From positions 102,817-166,816 of the forward strand of contig CAVPHV010000006.1 of assembly GCA_963704825.1 (NCBI GenBank): a DNA stretch of 64,000 bases, read 5' to 3'. The notes below the pieces were generated by a model. The model was not told the DNA's origin. It did not search any database and worked only from the letters and a program-made list of their open reading frames with translations. Positions within the stretch are counted from its first letter, which is position 1. Each line of letters begins with the position of its first letter. The stretch comes from CAVPHV01 sp963704825 (GTDB lineage: Bacteria; Actinomycetota; Acidimicrobiia; Spongiisociales; UBA5794). The position numbers were made by a program, and so were the translations under genes. Positions 26,299 to 34,054 of the stretch are shown piece after piece.

Positions 26299-27215
26299 GC
26301 GTTGTCGCCATTCTCGGCCCGACCGCGTCCGGCAAGTCGGACCTGGCACTGGCGCTTGCCGAGCGCCACTCCGGTGAGATCGTCTCCGTCGACTCGATGC
26401 AGGTATATCGCGACATGGACATCGGAACGGCCAAACCAGACGCCGCCACGCGCGCGCGTGTTCCTCATCACCTCATCGACCTGGTCGCGCCGGAAGAGAC
26501 CTTCGCAGTCGCCGACCACCAGGCTGCGGGCCGCATCGTGCTCGACGGCCTCGCGAACAGCCACACAACCGCGGTGATCGCGGGCGGGTCGGGTCTCCAC
26601 TTCCGAGCCCTGGTAGATCCCATGTCATTTGCGCCGACCGAACCCGCGCTGCGGTCGCAGCTCGAGGCCACACCTGTGGCGGATCTCGTCACCGAACTGC
26701 TGAGCCACGATCCGGACGCCGGAGCGCACGTTGATCTGGCGAATCCGCGGCGGGTGTTACGCGCCGTTGAAACGTTCCGACTTGCGGGAGCCACGCCATC
26801 GCAGCGAGCCGGAACGGCTGAAGCCGAGGCTTTGAGGTCGTACACGCCGCGGATGCCGTTGGTTGCTTTGGGCGTCGATCCCGGTGACACCCTGCGGATC
26901 CGGGTGACGCGTCGCTTCGACGCCATGCTCGATGCCGGCCTGCTAGATGAGGTAGCGGCTCTTGCGCCTCGCCTGGGACGAACCGCTCGCCAGGCCGTCG
27001 GCTACAAGGAACTCCTCGCGGTGGTCGGCGGAGAGGTTTCGATCGAGGACGGCCGGGCAGCGGCGATTCAAGCGACGCTCGGTCTGGCGAAGCGGCAAAG
27101 GACGTTTTTTCGTCGCGATCCACGCATTCGCTGGCTGGCGTGGCACGATGACCCCGACGAGCGCATTTCCGCGGCACAGCGCGCGTTCGAGGAGGCTGAA
27201 ACATGGACTTCGTGA
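26295..27215 (+). CDS. miaA: tRNA dimethylallyltransferase MiaA, probable CTG start
   Basis: Transfers dimethylallyl to A37 of tRNAs reading UNN codons. The P-loop GPTASGKSDLALALA and SVDSMQVYRDMDIGTAKP are both present, followed by HHLIDLVAPEE, ARRVLRA-type and KRQRTFFRRDPRIRWL segments. The P-loop lies upstream of the first ATG in frame (26397), and there is no ATG, GTG or TTG ahead of it for many codons. The only sensible start is CTG at 26295, overlapping the miaB stop as CTGA and giving LSVVAILGPTASGKS, just where homologues begin. 306 residues, normal. It overlaps dapF by 13 bases. Confidence 0.88.
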   Translation: MSVVAILGPTASGKSDLALALAERHSGEIVSVDSMQVYRDMDIGTAKPDAATRARVPHHLIDLVAPEETFAVADHQAAGRIVLDGLANSHTTAVIAGGSGLHFRALVDPMSFAPTEPALRSQLEATPVADLVTELLSHDPDAGAHVDLANPRRVLRAVETFRLAGATPSQRAGTAEAEALRSYTPRMPLVALGVDPGDTLRIRVTRRFDAMLDAGLLDEVAALAPRLGRTARQAVGYKELLAVVGGEVSIEDGRAAAIQATLGLAKRQRTFFRRDPRIRWLAWHDDPDERISAAQRAFEEAETWTS

Positions 27216-27961
27216 AGATGCAGGGCCTGGGCAACGACTTCGTGGTCGTCACGGGCCCGATCGAGGTGTCAACCGAGTCCATCGTCGCGTGGTGCGATCG
27301 TCGCTTCGGAGTCGGGGCCGACGGTGTCCTCGAAGCAACGCCGTTGGCCGATGATCTGGTGCGAATGCGCTACTGGAACGCAGATGGGGGAGAGGCTGAG
27401 ATGTGCGGCAATGGGCTGCGTTGCGTGGCACTCCATGCGTACGACCGTGGATGGGTGAACACCAACGAGTTCATGGTGGAAACCGCAATGGGGGACATGC
27501 CCGCCCAGGTCCTCGCCGGCGGTCTGGTGCGGGCATTGGTCGGTGAGCCCCAACTGACGGGTCCTCCGATCGAGTTTGAGGACGTGATGTTGCATCCGGT
27601 GGGCGTCGGCAACCCGCACGCGGTGATCTTCGTGGACGATCCGGCCGACGCAGCGGTGGACGTCCTTGGGCCGCGGGTCGAGATGGACTCTCGATTCCCG
27701 CACCGAACCAATGTTGAATTTGTGACCACACGAGGCTCGGATGCGATCGAGATGCGCATCTGGGAACGCGGGGTTGGTGAAACGATGGCGTCCGGAACCG
27801 GGGCGACCGCCGGAGCCTTTGCCGCCGTCAACTATCGCGGGGTGACAGCTCCCGTAACGGTCGCGGTGCCCGGAGGAGAGCTGGTCATCGAGTTCGACGG
27901 CGCTAAGGCGTGGATGGTGGGCCCCGCTACCGCCGTCTACACAGGAACCATCGAGCCCTAG
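27203..27961 (+). CDS. dapF: Diaminopimelate epimerase-like protein, second catalytic Cys replaced by Ser
   Basis: Interconverts LL- and meso-diaminopimelate by a two-base mechanism using two Cys. The first is present (EMCGNGLRC, Cys68). The second motif, normally ETLACGTGA or similar, reads ETMASGTGATAG: Ser197, codon TCC at 27791-27793. The rest (MQGLGNDFVVV, ADGGEAEMCGN, VGNPHAVIFVD, RTNVEFV, WERGVGETM) is intact and the length (252) only slightly short. Either a working variant with reduced activity or an error. No second dapF is in the window. 4-base overlap with the convergent gene downstream. Confidence 0.88.
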   Translation: MDFVKMQGLGNDFVVVTGPIEVSTESIVAWCDRRFGVGADGVLEATPLADDLVRMRYWNADGGEAEMCGNGLRCVALHAYDRGWVNTNEFMVETAMGDMPAQVLAGGLVRALVGEPQLTGPPIEFEDVMLHPVGVGNPHAVIFVDDPADAAVDVLGPRVEMDSRFPHRTNVEFVTTRGSDAIEMRIWERGVGETMASGTGATAGAFAAVNYRGVTAPVTVAVPGGELVIEFDGAKAWMVGPATAVYTGTIEP

Positions 27962-28641
27962 GCGGAGACGTACTTCATCTCGCGTCGGTACTTCTTCCAG
28001 TCCGAAGCCTTCGTCGACCAGATGACATCGGTGAGGATTTGACCGATGCCGATGATGATCAGTACCCACCAGGCCCAGGCAGGAGCCTCCATGCCCCACG
28101 CCGCTCCGAGCAGCAGGAACGGGAGGAGCTTGGTGACGATGGCGCCCGAGGCATGCATCCGCGCCCGGGAGCGGGCCGGCGTGTGGAGGTAGCTGGCGTA
28201 GGCGATTTTCACGCCGGGCTGGGGGCGGCTGATCGTGCCGATGAACCAGTTACTGAACTGCATGCCTTGGATGCGGCCGACGGTCATGTGCGTCAAGCCG
28301 TGGGTGCTGACGAGGAGGACCAGAGTCCCCAGGACGAGGGCGATGCCGTTCCAGGGCTCGTCGACGTAGTAGCCGGCCAAAATGATGGCGAGACCGACGA
28401 TGGTGGCCACAACCATGAGCGTCGTCCCGGTGCTCGAAGGTACGGTGTAGAGCGCCCAACGCTTGAAGGCGGCGTCGTCGATCACACCGATACGATCTGC
28501 GTAGCGGTTCACGAGGGATTCGTCGCCTTTGACGGCGGCCACCGCCTTCCAGAAACGGTGTCCTTTGATGTCGATCGGTACCCCGGCCGCGAGGTCGGCT
28601 TCGCAGGCGGCGATCGACGCTTCGACTTCGTTCTGGTTCAC
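27958..28641 (-). CDS. Membrane protein of unknown function
   Basis: 227 residues: a soluble N-terminal ~75 residues (GVPIDIKGHRFWKAVAAVKGDESLVNRYADRIGVID), then four hydrophobic segments (LMVVATIVGLAIILAGYYV, IALVLGTLVLLVSTHG, LLPFLLLGAAWGM, WVLIIIGIGQILTDVIW) and a basic C terminus. The loop THMTVGRIQGMQFSNWFIGTISRPQPG may be functional. No family recognised. Converges on dapF with overlapping ends. Confidence 0.7.
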   Translation of the reverse strand: MNQNEVEASIAACEADLAAGVPIDIKGHRFWKAVAAVKGDESLVNRYADRIGVIDDAAFKRWALYTVPSSTGTTLMVVATIVGLAIILAGYYVDEPWNGIALVLGTLVLLVSTHGLTHMTVGRIQGMQFSNWFIGTISRPQPGVKIAYASYLHTPARSRARMHASGAIVTKLLPFLLLGAAWGMEAPAWAWWVLIIIGIGQILTDVIWSTKASDWKKYRREMKYVSA

Positions 28642-28700
28642 AACGCACCTCCACTGTCAAGCAGAGACTAGGAGCGCGAGACCAACTCGGAGTCGCCGCG

Positions 28701-29336
28701 CTAATCAACTCGTCTCAGGACGGCCACGACGATGCCGAGGATTTCGACACCATCGGAGAAGACCATGGGCGGATAGTCCCGGTTCTCGGCCTTGAGGATG
28801 ACACGGCCGTCGAGCCGCTGCAGTCGCTTGACCGTTGCCTCTTCGCCGTCGACGAGCGCGGCCACCATCTGTCCATCATTGGCGGTTGGCTGACGGCGCA
28901 CGACGACGTAGTCCCCGTCGAAGATGCCGGCGTCGATCATCGAATCACCACGGACGTTGAGCATGAACACGGGGTCGTTGCCCACGAGTTCGGTCGGCAA
29001 CGGGTAGATCTCTTCGATGTCCTGTTCGGCGAGGATGGGTGATCCGGCGGCAATGTTGCCGACGAGGGGGACGTCGCGGACCGGAGCTCGGTGGAGGTGG
29101 GCATCAGAGTGGGTGCCCGGATCGATGACCTCGATTGCCCGGGGCTTGGAAGGATCCCTCCTGAGATACCCGGCTTTGACAAGGGCCGAGAGGTGGCTGT
29201 GAACCGTCGACGGTGAGCTCAAGCCCACCGCATCACCAATCTCTCGGACGGCGGGCGGATAGCCTCGCTCGGCAACAGACTCCAAGATGTAGTCGAGGAT
29301 CTGTTGCTGGCGGACGGTCAACTCTTTGCGCTCCAT
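28701..29336 (-). CDS. lexA: LexA repressor
   Basis: SOS repressor, 211 residues. Winged HTH at the N terminus (LTVRQQQILDYILESVAERGYPPAVREIGDAVGL), autocleavage site in NIAAGSP, catalytic Ser in VRGDSMIDAGIFDGDYVVV and Lys in GEEATVKRL. ATG 29336 follows AAGGGG; the frame extends 40 residues further through the LexA boxes and is rejected. Divergent from a small LysM protein, with three LexA-box sequences between them, so it is autoregulated. The arrangement lexA - LysM protein - nrdR matches the lexA region of mycobacteria. Confidence 0.95.
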   Translation of the reverse strand: MERKELTVRQQQILDYILESVAERGYPPAVREIGDAVGLSSPSTVHSHLSALVKAGYLRRDPSKPRAIEVIDPGTHSDAHLHRAPVRDVPLVGNIAAGSPILAEQDIEEIYPLPTELVGNDPVFMLNVRGDSMIDAGIFDGDYVVVRRQPTANDGQMVAALVDGEEATVKRLQRLDGRVILKAENRDYPPMVFSDGVEILGIVVAVLRRVD

Positions 29337-29394
29337 GGCTGGCCCCTTCCGGTCTTTGCCGTAGAGGCAGGGTAACTCGGATTTCGCGAGAAAC

Positions 29395-29463
29395 CAAACA
29401 TATGTTCGACTTGACAACCGAACGCATGTTCGCTTATGGTGTCCTGACACGAACACCTGTTCG
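29395..29463. promoter_or_regulatory. Three LexA boxes between lexA and the LysM gene, with promoter
   Basis: Boxes: CAAACATATGTTCG (29395-29408, one mismatch to CGAAC-N4-GTTCG), CGAACGCATGTTCG (29419-29432) and CGAACACCTGTTCG (29450-29463), both full matches. The middle one lies in the spacer of a forward promoter TTGACA (29411-29416) - 18 bases - TATGGT (29435-29440). The first lies nearest lexA and probably controls its own promoter. A long (~180-base) leader separates the forward promoter from the LysM gene. Confidence 0.88.
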
Positions 29464-29628
29464 ACGGACGGGGGTTTTGGCGGGGGGACGGCTCCGATGG
29501 AGACATCGGGTTTCTGTCACACCCGATCGATACGGTGGTCGTTACTGGGTTGCCAGCCCGGGACACGCCAGATCCGGGCCGCCCCGGATCGCACACACGG
29601 TAGGTAGAAAGCAGGAGGAGGAACCAGG

Positions 29629-29919
29629 ATGTTGCGACAAACGACAGCCTCGTCACGAGTGTTGGTCATCATCTCCACGATCGTCGTGGCCCTGGTCCTT
29701 CTCCTGCCTTCCGCCTTTGGGGCGACCCCGAAAGGGTCCACCGAGGACTACGTGGTGCGCAGTGGCGACACCCTGTGGGACATTGCAGAAGGCCGGACGA
29801 CCGAGGGCCAGGATGTGCGCGGCACCATCACGTCGATTCGCCGACTGAACGATCTGGAGTCGAGCATGATCCAACCCGGCGAGGTTCTTGTTGTCCCACC
29901 GTTGGCGACATCAGACTGA
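29629..29919 (+). CDS. Small membrane-anchored LysM protein, likely SOS-induced division inhibitor (YneA/ChiZ/DivS-like)
   Basis: 96 residues: an N-terminal hydrophobic signal/anchor (VLVIISTIVVALVLLLPSAFG) and a single LysM peptidoglycan-binding domain (YVVRSGDTLWDIAEGRT ... IQPGEVLVVP). Start ATG sits behind GGAGGAGGA. Architecture and divergent placement next to lexA match YneA of Bacillus, DivS of Corynebacterium and ChiZ/Rv2719c of Mycobacterium, which delay septation during DNA damage. The function here is inferred from that context plus the LexA-controlled promoter; the protein carries no separate hydrolase domain. Confidence 0.82.
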   Translation: MLRQTTASSRVLVIISTIVVALVLLLPSAFGATPKGSTEDYVVRSGDTLWDIAEGRTTEGQDVRGTITSIRRLNDLESSMIQPGEVLVVPPLATSD

Positions 29920-29928
29920 CCGGTTCGG

Positions 29929-30561
29929 CTACTGGAGGATCGGCAGTGGCGGCGTGTCCGCCTGTCGCCCAGTGAGCACCATCAGTAGGTCCGTGGCGCG
30001 ACCCCGCCGCAGTGCCACTTCCGTGAGGAGGGTGAGGGTGTCTTGGAGCGGTTCATCGGGAGGCTGCCAGGGAACCCCTGTGGCGCGAGAGAGATCAACT
30101 CCGTGAACGACGACTTCGAGATTCCTGGTCCTCAGGTAGTCCTGGATCCGCATGACTCCCATGGGGCTCGGCAGGCGACGCTCGGCAGGGGTCGCCGGCA
30201 GGACGCTACGGAGTGCAGACGCTGCATTCTCAAAGGCGGGTGCCACCTCGGCCGGGGTCAGCGCAGCAAGTTCCTCAGACCCGCGGTCGGCCACGGCCCG
30301 GTCGACCGTAGCGGGGCCGTCCGCCCGTCGCCGCAGATACCTCTCGTAGTAGGCGGCTGCGTCGGGTAGCGGCTCGCCGCTCGGTTCGGGCTCCGCAAGG
30401 TAGGTGAGTGGGGTGCGAATCGCCCGCAGCAAGTGCCCGGTCAGACCCATTACGTCCCAAACGCCGAGTCCTGGGGCAGTGAAGTCCGTGATCTTCGGGA
30501 TAACCGCGGTGACTGAGTCGACCGCGGCGAGATAGCCCGCCTGGGCCTCCGACCACAACAT
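29929..30561 (-). CDS. Maleylpyruvate isomerase/DinB-like family protein
   Basis: 210 residues resembling actinobacterial proteins of the mycothiol-dependent maleylpyruvate isomerase N-terminal (DinB-like four-helix) group: VWDVMGLTGHLLRAIRTPLTYL with a metal-type His near residue 43, and LRTRNLEVVVHGVDLSRATGVPW with a second His near residue 155. Such proteins are often thiol-dependent transferases of unknown substrate. It sits convergently after the LysM gene (10-base gap) and divergently from nrdR. Confidence 0.75.
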   Translation of the reverse strand: MLWSEAQAGYLAAVDSVTAVIPKITDFTAPGLGVWDVMGLTGHLLRAIRTPLTYLAEPEPSGEPLPDAAAYYERYLRRRADGPATVDRAVADRGSEELAALTPAEVAPAFENAASALRSVLPATPAERRLPSPMGVMRIQDYLRTRNLEVVVHGVDLSRATGVPWQPPDEPLQDTLTLLTEVALRRGRATDLLMVLTGRQADTPPLPILQ

Positions 30562-30580
30562 CTAGTACCCTTTCCTGTCC

Positions 30581-31027
30581 ATGCGCTGTGTGATTTGTGG
30601 GGCCGACGATACGCGAGTTGTCGATAGCCGTCCTTCCGAGGGCGGACTGTCGATTCGACGACGCCGTGAGTGCATCGGCTGCGGCCACCGATTCACCACC
30701 TATGAGAGGTCTGCGGTGACCTTGGTGGTCCGCAAGCGCGACGGCAGTCTCGAGGCCTACGACCCTCGGAAGATACGGCGCGGGGTCGAGAATGCCTTGG
30801 CCGACCGCCCGGTGCCTCAGGGCGCCATCGACACGATTCTCGCCCGCATCGAGGCAGGCGGTCACAGCAATGGGCCAGAGGTGAGTGCCGACGAGATCGG
30901 GCGAGAGGTCCTGGCTGGGCTCCGCGAGGTCGACGAAGTCGCCTATCTCCGCTTTGCATCGGTCTACAAGGAGTTCCAGGGCGCCTCTGATTTCGAGCGC
31001 GAGATGGCCGCGCTGGAAGAGACCTAG
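30581..31027 (+). CDS. nrdR: Transcriptional repressor NrdR
   Basis: 148-residue nucleotide-sensing repressor of ribonucleotide reductase genes. N-terminal zinc ribbon with two Cys pairs (MRCVICGADDTRVVDSR and ECIGCGHRFTTYER) and an ATP-cone domain (VVRKRDGSLEAYDPRKIRRG ... VAYLRFASVYKEF). Normal length. Neighbour of lexA and the LysM gene as in other actinobacteria; the target nrd genes are not in the window. Confidence 0.95.
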   Translation: MRCVICGADDTRVVDSRPSEGGLSIRRRRECIGCGHRFTTYERSAVTLVVRKRDGSLEAYDPRKIRRGVENALADRPVPQGAIDTILARIEAGGHSNGPEVSADEIGREVLAGLREVDEVAYLRFASVYKEFQGASDFEREMAALEET

Positions 31028-31105
31028 TCGTCGGTTGAGCGAACGCGGCGCGGCGGTGACACGAAGTGTGCCCCCCTTGGTCAACAGGTTGCGGCCCGGC
31101 GCTAC

Positions 31106-32455
31106 CTACGGGAGTGCCGCAAGTGCAGCCGTCGTGTCGGCGTGGAGGACCACGATGGCGGCATCCACCTCTTGGCGTATTGTCGCCAAACTGGGGACGA
31201 GCGAACTTGTGAGGATGACCTGACTCGCCTCGAGTTCGGCGAGGAGGTCTGCCGCCGATGCCGCATCACCCGCAGTCAACGCGCCGAGATACTCGGCCGC
31301 CCACTCATCAAATCCGGCGACCGCTTCAGTAACAAGAGCCTTGTGGTCGGCGAACGCCGGGTCGGACGGCAGCTGGGCCGCCGCGGTGCGACTCGTGGCG
31401 TCGATGGCGGCGAGGTCTGTGCCAAGCGCCGCTGTTTCGAAGGCGTCCGCTTCGATCGGGAGTTCGGGCAGAACGAGGATATCGGCAACGAGCAGCCGAT
31501 ACGTCGTGGTGTCGTCGATGCGGGCAACGATGTCCGCGCCCTCAGCGCCGATCGATGCGACGGCGTCGCGGCTCGGAACCAGATCGTCGATCGAGCCCGA
31601 GGGCAGGATCGGGAGCGGATCAGGCAATGATTTCGATGCGACGACCAAGGCAGAGTCGGAGGCGACGGCCAACGGCTCTACCTGAGGCGCCACGCCGAGG
31701 AGGTCCGCCTGCTGCGAGCTTGGCTCGGTTGCGTCTTGAAGACCTGCTTGCGCGCTGGACAGGCTGTCGCGTACGTCGATCAACGCGGTTTGGTACTCGG
31801 AGGCTTGTTCGGAGGCTCGACCGTCCACCAGGGTGGGGAGCCACAGGGCGGCAATGACGAGAGCTGTTACCGCAACGACGACCGTGACGACGAGCGGCCA
31901 GCGGGACCGGCGGGAACGAGGGTTCGGATCCGCGGGCGATTCGGCAGCCCAGTCGGCAGGCGGAGGCGGTTTGGGCTCCGCCCTCCACGTGTCGGCCAGG
32001 GTCGGCGACGGCAGCGCGGGTTGTGCCGCGACCGGGGTGGTCGGCTGGTCAGCCGATGCCGGCGGCTGCGTCGGTTCGAGCACCTCGGTCGGAGCGGCTT
32101 CCGAGCGGGAGGCGTCGACCGCGTCGGCGACCCCGAGCGTGGCAGCTGCGCCGACCGAGGCCTGAGTAGCGTGGGAGTATTCCTCGTCCTCGTGTGGGTC
32201 CGCCGCGGTGCTGGTCGATAGGTCGATGGTGGTTGGCGGAGCGAGCGTCGCGGTCGTGTCGGCGGCGTCGGCTGGGCGGTTGCGGAGCGCGGCGACCGCG
32301 GTCAGGGGCGACGCCTTCACGTCCTCGGCCGGCTCCTCGGTCGGTTGGGCCAGTTCGGGTGGTGAGGTCCCGGCAGACCGGGGCACGGCGCCCACCAGCT
32401 CGAGAAACCATTGGCCGTCGTTGCCTGGTAGTACTTGGTGGCGTCTACGTCTCAC
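31106..32455 (-). CDS. Single-pass membrane protein with Pro/Ala-rich cytoplasmic half, unknown function
   Basis: 449 residues. The first ~220 are low-complexity and rich in Pro, Ala, Thr and acidic residues; one membrane helix follows after a basic patch (RSRRSRWPLVVTVVVAVTALVIAALW), then an Ala-rich, largely helical extracytoplasmic domain (for example TALIDVRDSLSSAQAGLQDA, AATSRTAAAQLPSDPAFADHKALV). No family recognised. GTG at 32455 is chosen because the frame upstream runs through dut and a tRNA gene. Divergent from dut, 48 bases apart. Confidence 0.65.
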   Translation of the reverse strand: MRRRRHQVLPGNDGQWFLELVGAVPRSAGTSPPELAQPTEEPAEDVKASPLTAVAALRNRPADAADTTATLAPPTTIDLSTSTAADPHEDEEYSHATQASVGAAATLGVADAVDASRSEAAPTEVLEPTQPPASADQPTTPVAAQPALPSPTLADTWRAEPKPPPPADWAAESPADPNPRSRRSRWPLVVTVVVAVTALVIAALWLPTLVDGRASEQASEYQTALIDVRDSLSSAQAGLQDATEPSSQQADLLGVAPQVEPLAVASDSALVVASKSLPDPLPILPSGSIDDLVPSRDAVASIGAEGADIVARIDDTTTYRLLVADILVLPELPIEADAFETAALGTDLAAIDATSRTAAAQLPSDPAFADHKALVTEAVAGFDEWAAEYLGALTAGDAASAADLLAELEASQVILTSSLVPSLATIRQEVDAAIVVLHADTTAALAALP

Positions 32456-32503
32456 GGAGCCCCTTTTTGCCGATCTTGCTCGGGCACGACACAATCTGCG
32501 TCT

Positions 32504-32932
32504 ATGAAGATACCCGTCCGCCGGCTCGATCCCGAGCTTCCTCTCCCCGGTCACGCTCATGACGGTGATGCCGGGGTCGATCTTCATGCCCGCACCGGTC
32601 ATCGGCTCGAAGCAGAGGAGTGGGCCATGGTGCCGACCGGTCTCGCTGTGGCCATCCCCGAAGGCTATGTGGGACTGGTGGCGCCACGGTCCGGTTTGGC
32701 GGTTCGCCACGGGATCGGTGTGGTCAATGGGCCGGGTGTGGTCGACGCCGGTTATCGAGGCGAGGTCCATGTTCTGTTGATCAACCACAGTTCGGTGCCG
32801 TTCGAGTTCGAGCGTGGCGAGCGCATCGCGCAACTGGTGGTGGTCCCTGTGGCGGAGCAGGAGTTCGAAGAGGTCGATGTGCTGCCTCCAACCCGACGCG
32901 GTGGCGACGGATTTGGTTCCACCGGCCGGTGA
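32504..32932 (+). CDS. dut: Deoxyuridine 5'-triphosphate nucleotidohydrolase (dUTPase)
   Basis: Hydrolyses dUTP to dUMP, keeping uracil out of DNA and feeding dTMP synthesis. All five trimeric-dUTPase motifs are present: HDGDAGVDLHA, VAPRSGLAVRHG, GVVDAGYRGEV, ERIAQLVVVPV, and the glycine-rich C-terminal RRGGDGFGSTGR. 142 residues, normal. ATG 32504 precedes motif 1 by ~19 residues; the longer frame is unsupported. Followed by three tRNA genes. Confidence 0.95.
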   Translation: MKIPVRRLDPELPLPGHAHDGDAGVDLHARTGHRLEAEEWAMVPTGLAVAIPEGYVGLVAPRSGLAVRHGIGVVNGPGVVDAGYRGEVHVLLINHSSVPFEFERGERIAQLVVVPVAEQEFEEVDVLPPTRRGGDGFGSTGR

Positions 32933-32973
32933 GGTGAGGCGCCAACCCCTGTCGTGGTAGAATCCACGATCCT

Positions 32974-33046
32974 GCGGACGTAGCTCAGCTGGTAGAGCGC
33001 AACCTTGCCAAGGTTGAGGTCGCCGGTTCGATCCCGGTCGTCCGCT
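32974..33046 (+). tRNA. tRNA-Gly (anticodon GCC)
   Basis: Full cloverleaf: acceptor GCGGACG pairs with CGTCCGC, D arm AGCTCAGCTGGTAGAGC, anticodon arm AACCT-TGCC-AAGGTT with GCC in the loop, T arm with GGTTCGATCC. 73 bases, CCA not encoded. Confidence 0.95.
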
Positions 33047-33048
33047 CG

Positions 33049-33073
33049 AAGGGCGGCGATTGCCGCCCTTTTT
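33049..33073 (+). terminator. Terminator between tRNA-Gly and tRNA-Cys
   Basis: Perfect 9-bp stem AAGGGCGGC / GCCGCCCTT with loop GATT, followed by TTT. It lies only 2 bases after the tRNA-Gly 3' end and 1 base before tRNA-Cys. Confidence 0.8.
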
Positions 33074-33074
33074 C

Positions 33075-33145
33075 GGCGACGTGGCCGAGTGGTTAGGCAA
33101 GGGTCTGCAAAACCCTGTACCCGGGTTCGATTCCCGGCGTCGCCT
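33075..33145 (+). tRNA. tRNA-Cys (anticodon GCA)
   Basis: Acceptor GGCGACG pairs with CGTCGCC; D arm GGCCGAGTGGTTAGGC; anticodon arm AGGGT-CTGCAAA-ACCCT with GCA; T arm CCGGG-TTCGATT-CCCGG. 71 bases, CCA not encoded. Because a terminator precedes it directly, it probably has its own promoter overlapping tRNA-Gly or depends on read-through. Confidence 0.95.
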
Positions 33146-33167
33146 CCGGCGGTAGAATCGTCGATAC

Positions 33168-33242
33168 GGGCGCTTAGCTCAGTGGGAGAGCGCTTCCTTG
33201 ACGCGGAAGAGGTCGGCAGTTCAATCCTGCCAGCGCCCACCA
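33168..33242 (+). tRNA. tRNA-Val (anticodon GAC)
   Basis: Acceptor GGGCGCT pairs with AGCGCCC; D arm AGCTCAGTGGGAGAGC; anticodon arm CTTCC-TTGACGC-GGAAG with GAC; T arm GGCAG-TTCAATC-CTGCC. The 3' CCA is encoded (33240-33242), unlike its two neighbours. Confidence 0.95.
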
Positions 33243-33280
33243 CAGAAACCCCTGCTCTCTCAGGCGGGGGTTTCTGTTTT
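33243..33280 (+). terminator. Rho-independent terminator of the tRNA-Val gene
   Basis: CAGAAACCCC (33243-33252) and GGGGTTTCTG (33267-33276) form a perfect 10-bp stem followed by TTTT. Begins directly after the tRNA CCA end. Confidence 0.9.
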
Positions 33281-33419
33281 CTTCGGGAAGGCGCGCACAC
33301 CGCTTGGTGCGCGTATGGTGCGCGTTTCCCGCACACGCCGGCCAGCGAGCCACTGCTCCGTCCATCTACACAGTGTGATGTCTCTCCCGCGCGGATCAAG
33401 CCATTCACCAAGGACATTG

Positions 33420-33720
33420 TCCGCGGTTTGGACCTTGAGCCACGTCTGCGCCTCACGTTTCGGCTCGCTCCGATGACGGCAGCTCCGGCCCGGTTCTTCG
33501 ACGGGTCGTACTGCTGCAGAACCGGATAGGCGATCAGGGTGAACGACACCCAGAACCAATCGATCAGGATTTCCGCCCGGGCCTCGGAACCGAGTCGGAG
33601 AGCAACTGCAGTTCCGAGCACCAGCGACACCGCGGACGTGACCAGTCCGAATCCAATGGAGATGCTGCGGTAGCGGATGGGCCGGCAACCGTGGACCGCG
33701 AGATCCGTTTGATCCGTCAT
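33420..33720 (-). pseudogene. Fragment of a small membrane-protein gene
   Basis: From ATG 33720 the minus strand reads a plausible protein start: a polar N terminus, then two hydrophobic segments (SISIGFGLVTSAVSLVLGTAVAL and ILIDWFWVSFTLIAYPVLQQY) and a basic stretch. The frame has no natural end: it runs on through the tRNA terminator and the tRNA genes to 32752. The 3' part is therefore probably lost or replaced. No family recognised; the left boundary is approximate. Confidence 0.35.
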
Positions 33721-34054
33721 CCCGTCGGGGCCACGCGAGACCCACACCCTTGGCGTTCCTGCTTGCCATTGTCACTTTCGGTGTGGACGCGGCCACGCTC
33801 ACGGCCTGCAGTTCCCCGACGCCGACTACCACAGAACCACCCAAGACGCTGGTTCCGACCGCGACAAGATCGTGCCGACGGTGACGCGATGCGTATTCGA
33901 TCCTTACGTAGCCCACTTCTACGACGCCGTCAGCCCTCTCGGCGTGCGAGGTCGCCAGAGGATTCGACAAGGCGCGTCGTGGCCGGATTGCCCTACCTAG
34001 TCGCGCAGGGCGGTGAGACGATGAGATCGAGAGCCTGTAAACCAGGAGGTATCG
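33721..34054. other. Region without a supported gene
   Basis: Around TTG 33750 the + strand could encode a 42-residue piece with a lipobox-like LTACSS followed by Thr/Pro-rich sequence, then stops; this looks like the remains of a lipoprotein gene. Nothing else is supported until the ribosome site of the zinc-ribbon gene. Confidence 0.3.

Noticed and set aside
32456..33100. N-terminal extension of the minus-strand membrane protein
   Set aside because: The extension crosses dut and tRNA-Gly and has no protein character; the start was placed at GTG 32455.
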